Source: an uncultured Clostridium sp.
Lineage (GTDB): Bacteria > Bacillota > Clostridia > Clostridiales > Clostridiaceae
Assembly (NCBI RefSeq): GCF_900769625.1
Contig: NZ_CAAGHK010000081.1
Coordinates: forward strand, 19,503-83,502
DNA length: 64,000 nt
Reading direction: 5' to 3'
In this document: positions 44,586 through 53,517 of the stretch, piece after piece
Position numbering within the stretch: position 1 is the stretch's first letter
Layout: each line of letters starts with the position of its first letter
Made by a program: the position numbers and the translations under genes
The notes under the pieces: generated by a model
What the model was told of the DNA's origin: nothing
Database searches by the model: none
What the model saw: only the letters and a program-made list of their open reading frames with translations

Positions 44586-44629
44586 GCAGCAGTATGTAAA
44601 ATTGTAAATTTATATACTGCTGTTTTTTA
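44586..44629 (+). terminator. Intrinsic terminator after the NADAR gene
   Basis: CAGCAGTAT pairs with ATACTGCTG over an AT-rich loop and ends in six T. Confidence 0.82.
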
Positions 44630-44745
44630 TGTTATAAAAAGTAAAAAAATATCTTTTTGTGCAAATATTTAAATGGACTAATGAATTTATTCCTACTATA
44701 ATATATTAAGGTTTAAAAAGAATAGATATAAGGTGGTAGGTGCGA

Positions 44746-45585
44746 ATGAAGAGGAAGATTTATGAACAGGCATTGGAGCGATTCTATGATTGGCTGTCTT
44801 CAAGTGGTTTGAAAATAGCAGCAGGCTTGGTATTATTGTGGATCGGATTTAAAGTTATTGAAAAAGTAATGAGAATGACAAATGCAATATTTGAAAGAAG
44901 AAATATTGATGTCACATTGGCCTCCTTCTTAGATGGCTTTATGAACGTATGCCTGAAGATAATACTCGTTTTAATGATAATGAATTATGTAGGCATTTCT
45001 ACAAACGGGCTGCTGACATTAATCGGTTCAGCTAGTATTGCTATAGGTCTTGCATTAAAGGAAAGCTTTGCAAATTTTGCAGGTGGAGTAATAATTCTTT
45101 TTATGAGGCCTTTTAATGTTGGAGATTACATTGAAGGTGCTGGTGAAACAGGTGTAGTTGATAAGATCGGCATTTTTTATACACACGTGTCTACTGTTGA
45201 TAATAAGCAGGTGCTTATTCCAAATGGCACACTTGCCAATAGTATAGTAACCAACTATACAGCTCAGGAAAAAAGAAGAGTTGATCTTACTTTTTCTGTT
45301 GGATATGACCAGGATATTAGAACAGTAAAAAATGCAATATACAGTGTTATTAATAAGGAAGAATTAATACTTCAAGATCCAGAGCCGTTTGTTGCAGTTT
45401 CAGAGCTTGCTGACAGTTCAGTGAATTTTATAGCAAGAGTCTGGACAAAGACAGATGATTATTGGACAGTTCATTTTAATCTCATAGAAAACGTGAAATT
45501 GAAATTTGATGAAGAAAATATATCAATTCCTTTCCCACAGCTTGATATTAATTTAAATAAGAGTAACGAAAATATAATAGAATAG
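44746..45585 (+). CDS. Small-conductance mechanosensitive channel (MscS family)
   Basis: The 279-residue membrane protein opens under membrane tension to release solutes after osmotic downshock. Three hydrophobic segments occupy about residues 15-125. The pore helix is GSASIAIGLALKESFANFAGGV, and the beta domain begins with MRPFNVGDYIE and DKIGIFYTHV. The cytosolic part ends in a FDEENISIPFPQLDI strand typical of the family. GTGGTAGG precedes ATG 44746; a GTG two codons earlier is less well placed. It is a single gene with a terminator at 45598-45647. Confidence 0.9.
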   Translation: MKRKIYEQALERFYDWLSSSGLKIAAGLVLLWIGFKVIEKVMRMTNAIFERRNIDVTLASFLDGFMNVCLKIILVLMIMNYVGISTNGLLTLIGSASIAIGLALKESFANFAGGVIILFMRPFNVGDYIEGAGETGVVDKIGIFYTHVSTVDNKQVLIPNGTLANSIVTNYTAQEKRRVDLTFSVGYDQDIRTVKNAIYSVINKEELILQDPEPFVAVSELADSSVNFIARVWTKTDDYWTVHFNLIENVKLKFDEENISIPFPQLDINLNKSNENIIE

Positions 45586-45597
45586 TTTTAAATATGA

Positions 45598-45647
45598 AAA
45601 ACCTTTTATTTCAGTATTAATAATACGTGAGATAAAAGGTTTTTATT
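45598..45647 (+). terminator. Intrinsic terminator after the MscS gene
   Basis: AAAACCTTTTAT pairs with ATAAAAGGTTTT, with an inner GTATT/AATAC stem, followed by TTATT. Confidence 0.8.
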
Positions 45648-45689
45648 AAATTTTAAAATATGATTATGCAAATCTATTCTTATTGCTGA

Positions 45690-45797
45690 TTATATATATT
45701 TCAATTAAAAATTGACATTGTACAATTGACAATTTTGGTGAAAATCCTTCGAGGATTTTTTAATTACTATGTAAACTATTTATTAGAATATATATAT
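45690..45797 (+). repeat. Dispersed 108-bp repeat, copy B
   Basis: Gap-free match to 20116-20223. This copy has an inner AATCCTTCGAGGATT hairpin where copy A has diverged, suggesting the original element was a stem-loop. It lies just after a terminator, as copy A does. Confidence 0.8.
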
Positions 45798-45850
45798 AAA
45801 ATAAAAAATGAATAACAATGAGATTCTAAGTTAAATGATATAAATTTTCA

Positions 45851-45879
45851 TTTACAAAAAAGATATTTTATTGTATTAT
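45851..45879 (+). promoter_or_regulatory. Likely feoA promoter
   Basis: TTTACA (45851-45856) and TATTAT (45874-45879) are 17 bases apart, 45 bases before the feoA start. Confidence 0.55.
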
Positions 45880-45923
45880 AAACATAGATAAAAACAACAA
45901 GGGAAGCTGGGGGAGGCTTAATA

Positions 45924-46151
45924 ATGAGTATATTTAATTTAAATCCTGGGGAAAAGGGCGTAATAATGGCGATTAATGGTAATTCAAAACTTACAAAAAG
46001 ATTGTCAGCATTAGGATGTATAGAAGGAACTGCAATAGAGTTCAAAAGAAAGGCACCTTTGGGAGATCCGGTAATAGTAAACTTTAGAGGATTTGATTTA
46101 GCTATCAGAAAAAAAGATGCAGAATGTATTATTCTTGAAAGCATAGGATAA
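45924..46151 (+). CDS. feoA: Ferrous iron transport protein A
   Basis: The 75-residue cytosolic SH3-like protein assists FeoB in Fe2+ uptake. It shows the family order: LNPGEKGVIMAING, then LTKRLSALGCIEGTAIEF, APLGDPVIVNFRGFDLAIRK and a final strand. The length is normal for FeoA. GGGGGAGG precedes the ATG. feoB follows after 167 bases with a Fur box between them, so feoB may also have its own promoter. Confidence 0.93.
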   Translation: MSIFNLNPGEKGVIMAINGNSKLTKRLSALGCIEGTAIEFKRKAPLGDPVIVNFRGFDLAIRKKDAECIILESIG

Positions 46152-46185
46152 TATAAATAAATTTATTTTTATTATAAATATGTGT

Positions 46186-46204
46186 GATAATGATAATCAA
46201 TTTG
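46186..46204 (+). promoter_or_regulatory. Fur box between feoA and feoB
   Basis: GATAATGATAATCAATTTG matches the 19-base Fur consensus (GATAATGATAATCATTATC) at 16 positions by eye. Iron-loaded Fur should block transcription of feoB here. Confidence 0.85.
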
Positions 46205-46318
46205 AATTATTAAAGACTTAATATATAAATTGTACAATAAAGAGTTTAAATAAATAATATGATGATAATTTATAATTACAGTTATAGAAATATATAGCAG
46301 AGAGGGAAAGATAGACGG

Positions 46319-48085
46319 ATGATAAATGTTGCATTACTAGGAAATCCCAATGTGGGGAAAACAACACTGTATAATGCTCTAACTGGTTCCAATCAATATG
46401 TTGGGAACTGGCCGGGAGTTACAGTTGATAAAAAAGAAGGATATTTTGAAGATGTAAAAGTAGCAGACCTTCCGGGTATATATGCTATGGACACTTTTTC
46501 AAATGAAGAAAAGGTATCAAAAAAATACTTAGAAGAAGAGCAGGTTGATGTTATCCTTAATATTGTCGATGCATCAAATTTAAGTAGAAATCTTTATCTT
46601 ACAACACAGTTAAAGCAATTTGGAAAGCCGATAATACTTGCACTTAACATGATTGATATATGTGAATCCAAGGGAATAAACATTGATTATGAAAAACTTT
46701 CAGAGGAATTGGGAGTTGAAATAATACCAATCAGTGCAGGAAAATCAGTAGGTATTGATGATATAAGAAACAGACTTAAAAAAGGAAAATTTCAGTATAA
46801 TGATGATAAGAAAAAGTTTTGTTTTAAGACAGAAAAGCAAGCATATGATTATATAGAATCTGTATTAGATAAATGTGTTAAAGTTAATGAAAGAAAAAGT
46901 GAAACATTGACAGAAAAACTTGATAAATTTGTTCTTCATCCTGTTTTTTCATATCCTATATTTTTAGGAATTATGGTTCTTATGTTTGAAATAACTTTTT
47001 CATGGGTTGGACAGCCGTTATCGGATATTCTTGATGGAATTCTTAATGATTCAATAATTCCATATCTGTCAGATCTTCTTGCAAATTCATCACCTTGGTT
47101 TAGTTCACTTATAGTAGATGGAATAGTATCAGCTGTCGGCGGAATAGTTGTACTGCTTCCGATAATTCTTGTTTTATTTATATGTATAACAATTCTAGAA
47201 GATAGTGGATATATGTCGAGAGTTGCATTTATGATGGATAAGCTTATGAGAAAAATGGGTCTTTCAGGAAAAGCATTTATTCCAATGATAATCGGGTTTG
47301 GATGTACTGTTCCAGCAGTGATGACTGCCAGAACACTTGAAAGCGAAAAAGACAGAAAGCTGACAGCACTGTTAGTACCATTCATGTCATGTAATGCCAG
47401 ACTGCCAGTTTATACTGTTTTTGCAGCTGTATTTTTTACAGAACATCGAGGACTTGTAGTTGGAGCGCTTTATGCAGGAGGAGTTTTAGTAGCATTCTTA
47501 TTAGGAATGTTATTGAAGAATACATATTTTAAGAAAGATGAAGAACCATTCATACTTGAAGTGCCAGAATATAAAGTACCAACATTTAAGTCAGTATATA
47601 AACAGACAGTTGACAAGGCAGAAGGATTTTTAAAGAAAGCAGGAACTGTTATCTTTGCAATGAGTGTTGTAGTATGGTTTTTATCAAACTTTAATCTTAA
47701 TGGAATGGTTGAAGAAGTAAATGACAGTATCCTGGCTTCAATAGGTGGTATTATTGCACCGATATTTGCACCATTAGGATTTGGAAACTGGCAGAGTGCA
47801 GTATCGCTTATTTCAGGACTTCTTGCAAAAGAATCAGTTTTAGCATCAATGGAAATAATATTTGCAGGAGACCTAAATACAGTTCTGCCAATGTATTTTT
47901 CGACATTGTCAGCTTATGCATTCTTAGTGTTTGTACTTCTTTATACACCTTGTATATCTGTTTTAGGTACTATGAAAAAGGAATACGGCAGTAAATTTAC
48001 GATTATGTCAGTAGTATTCCAACTTGTTGTAGCATGGTGTGCAGCATTCTTAGTATTTAATATAGGAAGTTTATTTATCGCATAG
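46319..48085 (+). CDS. feoB: Ferrous iron transporter B
   Basis: The 588-residue membrane protein imports Fe2+. The N-terminal G domain has G1 GNPNVGKTT (residues 8-16), G2/switch GNWPGVTVDKK, G3 DLPGIY and G4 NMID. A helical linker leads to the membrane part with two Gate motifs: MPIIGFGCTVPAVMTARTL-like sequence near 320 and SCNARLPVY near 360. At 588 residues it is shorter than E. coli FeoB but normal for clostridial single-chain FeoB. GAGAGGG lies about 12 bases before the ATG. The Fur box at 46186 precedes it, and a FeoB-associated small protein follows. Confidence 0.95.
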   Translation: MINVALLGNPNVGKTTLYNALTGSNQYVGNWPGVTVDKKEGYFEDVKVADLPGIYAMDTFSNEEKVSKKYLEEEQVDVILNIVDASNLSRNLYLTTQLKQFGKPIILALNMIDICESKGINIDYEKLSEELGVEIIPISAGKSVGIDDIRNRLKKGKFQYNDDKKKFCFKTEKQAYDYIESVLDKCVKVNERKSETLTEKLDKFVLHPVFSYPIFLGIMVLMFEITFSWVGQPLSDILDGILNDSIIPYLSDLLANSSPWFSSLIVDGIVSAVGGIVVLLPIILVLFICITILEDSGYMSRVAFMMDKLMRKMGLSGKAFIPMIIGFGCTVPAVMTARTLESEKDRKLTALLVPFMSCNARLPVYTVFAAVFFTEHRGLVVGALYAGGVLVAFLLGMLLKNTYFKKDEEPFILEVPEYKVPTFKSVYKQTVDKAEGFLKKAGTVIFAMSVVVWFLSNFNLNGMVEEVNDSILASIGGIIAPIFAPLGFGNWQSAVSLISGLLAKESVLASMEIIFAGDLNTVLPMYFSTLSAYAFLVFVLLYTPCISVLGTMKKEYGSKFTIMSVVFQLVVAWCAAFLVFNIGSLFIA

Positions 48086-48121
48086 GTATACATAAAAATA
48101 GTTGTTTATGGAGATGATAAA

Positions 48122-48274
48122 ATGATTGAAGTATTAATTACAGCTTTAATAGTAATATCTGTAGCCTATATTATAATGAAATCAATAAAGAGCTCATCAG
48201 AGGGTAAGTGTAGCGGAGGATGTTCAAAATGCCATTCGAAATCAAAATGCTCAGGAAACTCGGATGAAAAATAA
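48122..48274 (+). CDS. FeoB-associated Cys-rich small membrane protein
   Basis: A 50-residue protein in the place where many Firmicutes encode a FeoB-associated Cys-rich protein. A hydrophobic helix (EVLITALIVISVAYIIM, residues 3-19) is followed by a tail with four cysteines at 30, 34, 37 and 43 (CSGGCSKCHSKSKC). It may pass or bind iron at the inner face of the membrane. GGAG lies eight bases before ATG 48122, 36 bases after feoB, and the operon terminator follows at 48311-48371. Confidence 0.85.
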   Translation: MIEVLITALIVISVAYIIMKSIKSSSEGKCSGGCSKCHSKSKCSGNSDEK

Positions 48275-48310
48275 AACAGCATATGTTTATAAAATATAAA
48301 TGAGTATATG

Positions 48311-48371
48311 TCCATCTAACATAATAGATTTATCTTAATGGTAAATTCTTTATGTTGGGTGGATTTTTTAT
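48311..48371 (+). terminator. Terminator of the feo operon
   Basis: TCCATCTAACATAA pairs, with G-U pairs, with TTATGTTGGGTGGA over a 24-base loop, then six T. Confidence 0.85.
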
Positions 48372-48570
48372 TTGTAATTAAATTTAGAATTCTCTGGTTA
48401 TATTTAATGTAAATTCATTTGAGCATAGTCTAAGTTTAAAGAATATTACATAAAAAACATATAGAAAAATAGTATAGTATAAATTTTGTCGAAAGCGTGT
48501 ACATTTTTCTTAAAATAAGTTATTATTTTTAATGTAGAGTATTAAAAAACGAATGGAGAGAAAGAAAAAA

Positions 48571-49974
48571 ATGTCGCAAAACAACGATAAAAAGATAATG
48601 TGGTACACATTAGCGTTCATGGCATTTTCAGGAGTATGGGGATTCGGAAATGTTATTAATGGTTTCTCAGAATATGGTGGATTAAAAGTTATCGGAGCAT
48701 GGCTTATTATATTTGCTATATATTTCATACCATATGCTCTTATGGTAGGGGAATTAGGTTCTGCATTCAGAGAACACAGTGGTGGAGTTAGTTCATGGAT
48801 TCATGAAACTATAGGCCCTAAGCTGGCTTATTATGCTGGTTGGACATATTGGGTTGTACATATGCCGTATATTTCACAAAAGCCATCAGGATTCATGATT
48901 GCAACAAGCTGGGCTCTATTTCAGGATAAAAGAATAAGTAATATGAACACTGTAATGTTACAAGCAGCTTGTTTAGTTATCTTTATCATAGGTATGTACG
49001 TTGCTTCAAAGGGAATCAACGTAATTAAGAAGTTATCAGCACTTGCTGGTACATCAATGTTCTTAATGTCAATATTATTCATTATCTTAATGATGGCTGC
49101 ACCGGCAATAACTGGTGAAAATTTAAATACTATTGACTGGTCATGGAATAGCTTTATACCAACATTTGATTTTAAATTCTTTACAAGTTTATCAATTTTA
49201 GTATTGGCAGTAGGCGGATGTGAAAAGATATCTCCTTATGTAAATGAAATGAAAGAAGCATCAGGTTTTGCAAAAGGTATGATTGCTCTTGCAGGTATGG
49301 TTGCAGTAACAGCAATACTTGGAACAATATCTCTTGGCATGATGTTTGATTCAAACAATGTACCAAGCGACTTAATGACAAATGGAGCATATTACGCATT
49401 CCAAAAGCTTGGTCAATACTATCATGTAGGAAACATCTTTGTTATCCTTTTTGCAATAACTAATATGGTAGGTCAGTTTGCAGTATTAATCATATCAATC
49501 GATGCACCTTTAAGGATGCTTCTTGGAAGTGCTGACAAACGTTTCATTCCAGAAAAACTGTTTGTTAAGAATGAGAATGGAGCATATGTAAATGGATATA
49601 AGCTTATATTTATAATCGTTTCTATATTAATAGTAGTACCTGCATTTGGTATCGGAAGTGTTGATGATTTAGTTAAATGGCTTGTTAAGTTAAATGCAGT
49701 ATGTATGCCTCTTCGTTACCTTTGGGTATTCGTAGCATATATTGCACTTAAGAAAGCTGGAGAAAAGTTTGACAGAGAATACTTCTTTGTTAAGAATAAG
49801 ATTGTTGGAATTATATTTGGTGCATGGTGTTTTACATTCACAGCATTCGTATGTATTGGAGGTATGTACTCTGAAGATAAATTCCAATTAATACTTAACA
49901 TAATTACACCATTAATATTAGTAGGATTAGGATTAATAATGCCTATACTTGCTAAGAAAAACAGCAATAATTAA
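48571..49974 (+). CDS. APC-superfamily amino-acid permease
   Basis: The 467-residue membrane protein has about twelve hydrophobic helices. It begins WYTLAFMAFSGVWGFGNVIN and continues VGELGSAFREHSGGVSSWIHETIGP. This is the same layout as the YjeM-like carrier at 37548, so the two are distant relatives in the glutamate/GABA-antiporter-like group. The substrate is unknown. ATG 48571 is chosen with GGAGAG ten bases upstream; an ATG at 48553 precedes that site. Single gene; terminator at 50092-50119. Confidence 0.82.
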   Translation: MSQNNDKKIMWYTLAFMAFSGVWGFGNVINGFSEYGGLKVIGAWLIIFAIYFIPYALMVGELGSAFREHSGGVSSWIHETIGPKLAYYAGWTYWVVHMPYISQKPSGFMIATSWALFQDKRISNMNTVMLQAACLVIFIIGMYVASKGINVIKKLSALAGTSMFLMSILFIILMMAAPAITGENLNTIDWSWNSFIPTFDFKFFTSLSILVLAVGGCEKISPYVNEMKEASGFAKGMIALAGMVAVTAILGTISLGMMFDSNNVPSDLMTNGAYYAFQKLGQYYHVGNIFVILFAITNMVGQFAVLIISIDAPLRMLLGSADKRFIPEKLFVKNENGAYVNGYKLIFIIVSILIVVPAFGIGSVDDLVKWLVKLNAVCMPLRYLWVFVAYIALKKAGEKFDREYFFVKNKIVGIIFGAWCFTFTAFVCIGGMYSEDKFQLILNIITPLILVGLGLIMPILAKKNSNN

Positions 49975-50091
49975 TAAGCACAATAAAACAGAATAGAAGC
50001 ATGTGTTGAATATGCAGAATATGATGATGGAACAACATTGGATAACTAGCTTTATGTTAAGTGGCTGAAAGATCATTGAGTAGAATAATTA

Positions 50092-50119
50092 AAAAAGCTG
50101 GCGGTAAGGCCAGCTTTTC
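50092..50119. terminator. Bidirectional intrinsic terminator
   Basis: AAAAGCTGGC pairs with GCCAGCTTTT, with A/T tracts on both sides. It lies between the convergent permease and HAD genes. Confidence 0.85.
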
Positions 50120-50121
50120 TA

Positions 50122-50910
50122 TTATATTAATGAGTAGTGTTTAAGAGCATTATATATTCCGTCTTCTTCAATGTCATCTGTAATATAGGAAACAATATCG
50201 AATAAAATTGGATTACTATTGCCCATTGCAATACTGTTTTTAACATACTGAAGCATAGACAAATCATTGGTGCTGTCACCAACTGCATATGTATTTTCAT
50301 AAGGGATGTCAAGCACTTTTATAAGGAATTCAATTCCAGAAGCCTTTGAATAACCTTTTGGAACAATTTCATAGAAGTTTACATCACGATGTATAAAATC
50401 AAAATCATTTTTATAAATATCATGGAATTTATTAAAATCACTTTCGTCATTATACCATATTACAAATTTATCGCAGTCCATATTTTCTTCGTCAAAGCTC
50501 TTTATTACCTGGCCATTTTTTAAGAGATGGTGTTCTTTAATTTCTTTTACTTCTGGACCATAAATAAAATCATCATAATATGTAGCAGTTTTACTTTCTA
50601 TTATTCCATCTAATTTGCAGTCTCTGATATTTTTAACAAGTTCTTTTGTGAACTCATTATCTAATGTTCTTGAAAATAATTCTTTATTTCTGAACTCAAT
50701 ATATGTACCGCATCCACAGACATATCCATCAAAATCAAGTTCCTTTATATAGCTGTCTATATTAGAAGATGCTCTTCCTGTATTTATAAAAAGAAGATGT
50801 CCATTTTTTCTTGCCTCTTTTAAAGCCAGTTTCGTACTGTCAGGAATCAAGTGAGTAGTTTCACTCAGAAGTGTTCCATCGATATCAAAGAATATTATAC
50901 TTTTTGTCAC
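50122..50910 (-). CDS. HAD-superfamily Cof-type phosphatase
   Basis: The 262-residue cytosolic phosphatase has the HAD nucleophile motif FFDIDGTLL (Asp9, Asp11), motif II FINTGR, a C2-type cap domain, a lysine in KGYSKASGIEFL and motif IV AVGDSTNDLSML. This is the HAD-IIB/Cof group, usually acting on sugar phosphates, FMN or PLP. The start is GTG at 50908-50910, with GGAGGAG nine bases upstream. It is a single gene convergent with the permease. The substrate is unknown. Confidence 0.88.
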   Translation of the reverse strand: MTKSIIFFDIDGTLLSETTHLIPDSTKLALKEARKNGHLLFINTGRASSNIDSYIKELDFDGYVCGCGTYIEFRNKELFSRTLDNEFTKELVKNIRDCKLDGIIESKTATYYDDFIYGPEVKEIKEHHLLKNGQVIKSFDEENMDCDKFVIWYNDESDFNKFHDIYKNDFDFIHRDVNFYEIVPKGYSKASGIEFLIKVLDIPYENTYAVGDSTNDLSMLQYVKNSIAMGNSNPILFDIVSYITDDIEEDGIYNALKHYSLI

Positions 50911-51283
50911 TGATTTTCTCCTCCATTCATTTATGACTATTTTTATTATACAATATGTACATTTAATAAAAAAGAGTGCTATAGCTAGGGTTCAACATTA
51001 ATTAATAAAATGCAGAATATATATTTTATGTGATGCAGAAAATATTATTGGAAAATAGAATTTTCAGAAGATTCTATTTAAGAGGATTATATATAAGTTC
51101 TGATAATGAATTTTAGCTCTTTATTGTAAATGTTAATTATGTGTGAAATTTACAAATATTTATTTGACACAGTAAATTACAGGTGTAAAATTATGAATAT
51201 ATTCCAAATAAAAATTAATATGGATAATTAATTAGAATTCAAAAGAAAAAATTGATGATCAAGGTAAAGAAAGAGGAGATATG
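50911..51283. other. Divergent intergenic region
   Basis: This AT-rich region lies between the HAD and pepT genes. GTTAATTATGTGTG and TTGACA-like elements near 51160-51200 could be part of a promoter. No gene is visible. Confidence 0.4.
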
Positions 51284-52507
51284 ATGAAAGCATATGAACG
51301 TTTATTAAATTATGTGAAGGTTTATACAACATCTGATGATAAATCGTCAAGCCATCCAACAACAAAAAGACAGTTTGACCTGGCAGATATTTTAGTGAAG
51401 GAAATGAAGGAGCTAGGCTTAAAGGATGTGAAATGTGATGAAAACTGTTATGTATATGGATATATTCCAGCAACAGAAGGGTATGAAAATAAAAAGAGTA
51501 TAGGTCTTATTGCACATCTTGATACTGCACCTGCTGCCTGCGGAGAAAATGTAAAGCCACAGATAATTGAAGATTATGATGGTAAGGATATAGTATTAAA
51601 AGGCAATAACAGTATACTATCACCAGAAAGATTTCCACATTTAAAAAACTTAAAGGGTAGAACGCTGATAACTACTGATGGAACTACGCTTCTTGGTGCT
51701 GATGACAAGGCTGGAATTGCTGAAATAATGACAGCCTGTGAAAAAATAATAAATGAAAATATACCACATGGAAAAATATGTGTTGGATTTACACCTGATG
51801 AAGAAGTAGGTCTTGGAGCGCATCTTTTTAATGTTAAGGAATTTGGAGCAGATTTTGCATATACAATTGATGGTGGAATAGAAGGAGAAATATCTTACGA
51901 AAACTTCAATGCAGCAATGGCAAAAGTTGAAATACACGGTGTTTCAGTTCATCCTGGAAGTGCAAAGAATACTATGATAAATGCTGTCAATGTTGCAATT
52001 GAATTTAATTCAATGCTGCCATCATGCGAAAGACCAGAATATACAGAAGGTTATGAAGGATTCTATTATCTTGAAAAACTTAATGGTAATACGGACAATG
52101 CTTGTGCTGAATATATAATAAGAGATCATGACTTAGAAAAATTCAAAACTAAAAAAGATACAATAAAGCTTGCAGAAAAACTTCTTAATGAAAAATATGG
52201 GGAAGGCACTGTTAAAGTAACAATAAAAGAACAATATAAGAATATGGCTGAACATGTAAAGCCATGTTTCCATCTTATAGATAATGCAATTGCAACAATG
52301 AAGGAATTAGGAGTTGAGCCTGTTATAGAACCAATCAGAGGAGGTACTGATGGTGCAACATTAAGCTACATGGGTCTTACATGTCCTAATTTAGGAACAG
52401 GCGGATTTGCTTATCATGGTGAATATGAACATATAAGTGTTGAAGGTATGGATATTGCTACTGATATCATAATCGGCATATTAAAGAAATATGCGGAAGA
52501 AGAATAA
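51284..52507 (+). CDS. pepT: Peptidase T (tripeptide aminopeptidase, M20B)
   Basis: The 407-residue cytosolic di-zinc peptidase removes the N-terminal residue from tripeptides. Zinc ligands lie in LIAHLDTAPA (His/Asp), LLGADDKAGIAE (bridging Asp) and FTPDEEVGLGA (Glu pair), with a final LGTGGFAYHGEYE (His). The dimerisation domain includes HGVSVHPGSAKN. The length matches PepT. ATG 51284 suits the AGAGGAG site better than ATG 51281. It is a single gene closed at 52589-52626. Confidence 0.94.
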   Translation: MKAYERLLNYVKVYTTSDDKSSSHPTTKRQFDLADILVKEMKELGLKDVKCDENCYVYGYIPATEGYENKKSIGLIAHLDTAPAACGENVKPQIIEDYDGKDIVLKGNNSILSPERFPHLKNLKGRTLITTDGTTLLGADDKAGIAEIMTACEKIINENIPHGKICVGFTPDEEVGLGAHLFNVKEFGADFAYTIDGGIEGEISYENFNAAMAKVEIHGVSVHPGSAKNTMINAVNVAIEFNSMLPSCERPEYTEGYEGFYYLEKLNGNTDNACAEYIIRDHDLEKFKTKKDTIKLAEKLLNEKYGEGTVKVTIKEQYKNMAEHVKPCFHLIDNAIATMKELGVEPVIEPIRGGTDGATLSYMGLTCPNLGTGGFAYHGEYEHISVEGMDIATDIIIGILKKYAEEE

Positions 52508-52588
52508 GATTTTAAGAAAAGTATATAATTAAGATTAAATTTTCTTATATTTATAGGAGCTTATTATTAGAGATTATATATAAATGAA

Positions 52589-52626
52589 CAAAGACGGACT
52601 GTAAGACAGTCTGTCTTTATTTTTCT
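52589..52626 (+). terminator. Intrinsic terminator after pepT
   Basis: AAAGACGGACTGT pairs with ACAGTCTGTCTTT over a 3-base loop, then ATTTTTC. Confidence 0.88.
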
Positions 52627-52689
52627 TTAGGAAATTATATTTTTAGATAATCTGTGGATAACTTTTGAAATTAGCAGAAACACACAGTC

Positions 52690-52803
52690 TGCAAAGCATA
52701 TTTTTTTGTGTTTGATGAACCGGAAGCAGGAATTGATATATGGAGTTTCAACAATATGATAAATGTTTTTGAAAAGATGAGAACAATGACTAATGATGAT
52801 TAG
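52690..52803 (+). pseudogene. Remnant of a SufC-like ABC ATPase
   Basis: An open stretch reads AYFFVFDEPEAGIDIWSF, then NNMINVFEKMRTMTNDD, and stops at 52801-52803. The Walker B/D-loop phrase FDEPEAGID and the WSF..M helix are typical of SufC-like ABC ATPases. The P-loop and signature motif are absent, so only about 35 codons of a lost gene remain. The rest of 52627-52968 holds no gene. Confidence 0.7.
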
Positions 52804-52968
52804 CAGAATTTAAATTATTAGAATAATCTTGATAATAAAAAAACAATATTTTGTATAAATCTTCACAATACAGTATATTTTTTCATAATAGTATTTAAAA
52901 AATATTAAACTTACGGTATAATAAATAAAAGAGTTTTTTTTATGTATATAACTAAGGAGGATGTAATG

Positions 52969-53352
52969 ATGAAATATACTGCTTGCACACTAATAATTAA
53001 GGATGATTTTAAAAACATACTTATCTTAAAGAAAAAAGTTAAAAAAGGCCAAATAGGAAAGTGGTCACTTCTTTCACAAAATTTAAGAGGAAAAGAAAGT
53101 GATGAAAAGTGTTTAAATAAAGCCAGTAATAAAATACTAAAAACTATTATATTCGATTTAGAACCTTACAAGGAATATGTAATAAATGAAGAAGCAGAAG
53201 AGGGTATAAGAGTTTATAAAGGTGAAATAAAAGGAAGATTTGTTCTTGATAAATCTTATGATGATGCTAAATGGGTTCATATTGATGAGCTTAATGAGTA
53301 TGATTTTGAAGATATAGATAAGTTAATAATAGAAGATTTTATGGCTGAATAA
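52969..53352 (+). CDS. Nudix-like protein with a degenerate Nudix box
   Basis: The 127-residue cytosolic protein has the strand order of Nudix hydrolases: TACTLIIKDDFKNILILKKK and GKWSLLSQNLRGKES, then a helix and AKWVHIDELNEYDF. In the place of the Nudix box (G...REx2EExG) it has GKESDEKCLNKASNKIL, which lacks the REx2EE core. It probably does not hydrolyse nucleotides and may bind a ligand or RNA instead. AAGGAGG suits ATG 52969 with eight bases spacing; ATG 52966 is an alternative. Confidence 0.65.
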   Translation: MKYTACTLIIKDDFKNILILKKKVKKGQIGKWSLLSQNLRGKESDEKCLNKASNKILKTIIFDLEPYKEYVINEEAEEGIRVYKGEIKGRFVLDKSYDDAKWVHIDELNEYDFEDIDKLIIEDFMAE

Positions 53353-53425
53353 TCAAATAATATATGCCGATTATTCTTTCTGAAACTTCTTGTTTTAAAG
53401 AAAGATAAAAAGTTACTGTATGCTC

Positions 53426-53447
53426 TAAAAAGCTGCAGTGGCTTTTT
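53426..53447 (+). terminator. Short hairpin terminator
   Basis: AAAAAGC pairs with GCTTTTT around TGCAGTG, followed by GATTTTT. The stem is only 7 bp, so it is weak. Confidence 0.5.
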
Positions 53448-53517
53448 GATTTTTAAGGATAAATCATAACAAATAAAACTATTTCATATGGACATAATAA
53501 CTGTAGGAGGTGCAGAC

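Larger units (their letters stand above)
45586..45923 (+). other. Terminator, repeat and feoA promoter region
   Basis: It holds the terminator (45598-45647), dispersed repeat copy B (45690-45797) and the likely feoA promoter (45851-45879). No gene is visible. Confidence 0.55.

Noticed and set aside
46936..47385. Antisense open frame (149 codons) inside feoB
   Set aside because: It overlaps the membrane part of feoB and its product is a mirror of hydrophobic codons with no family features.
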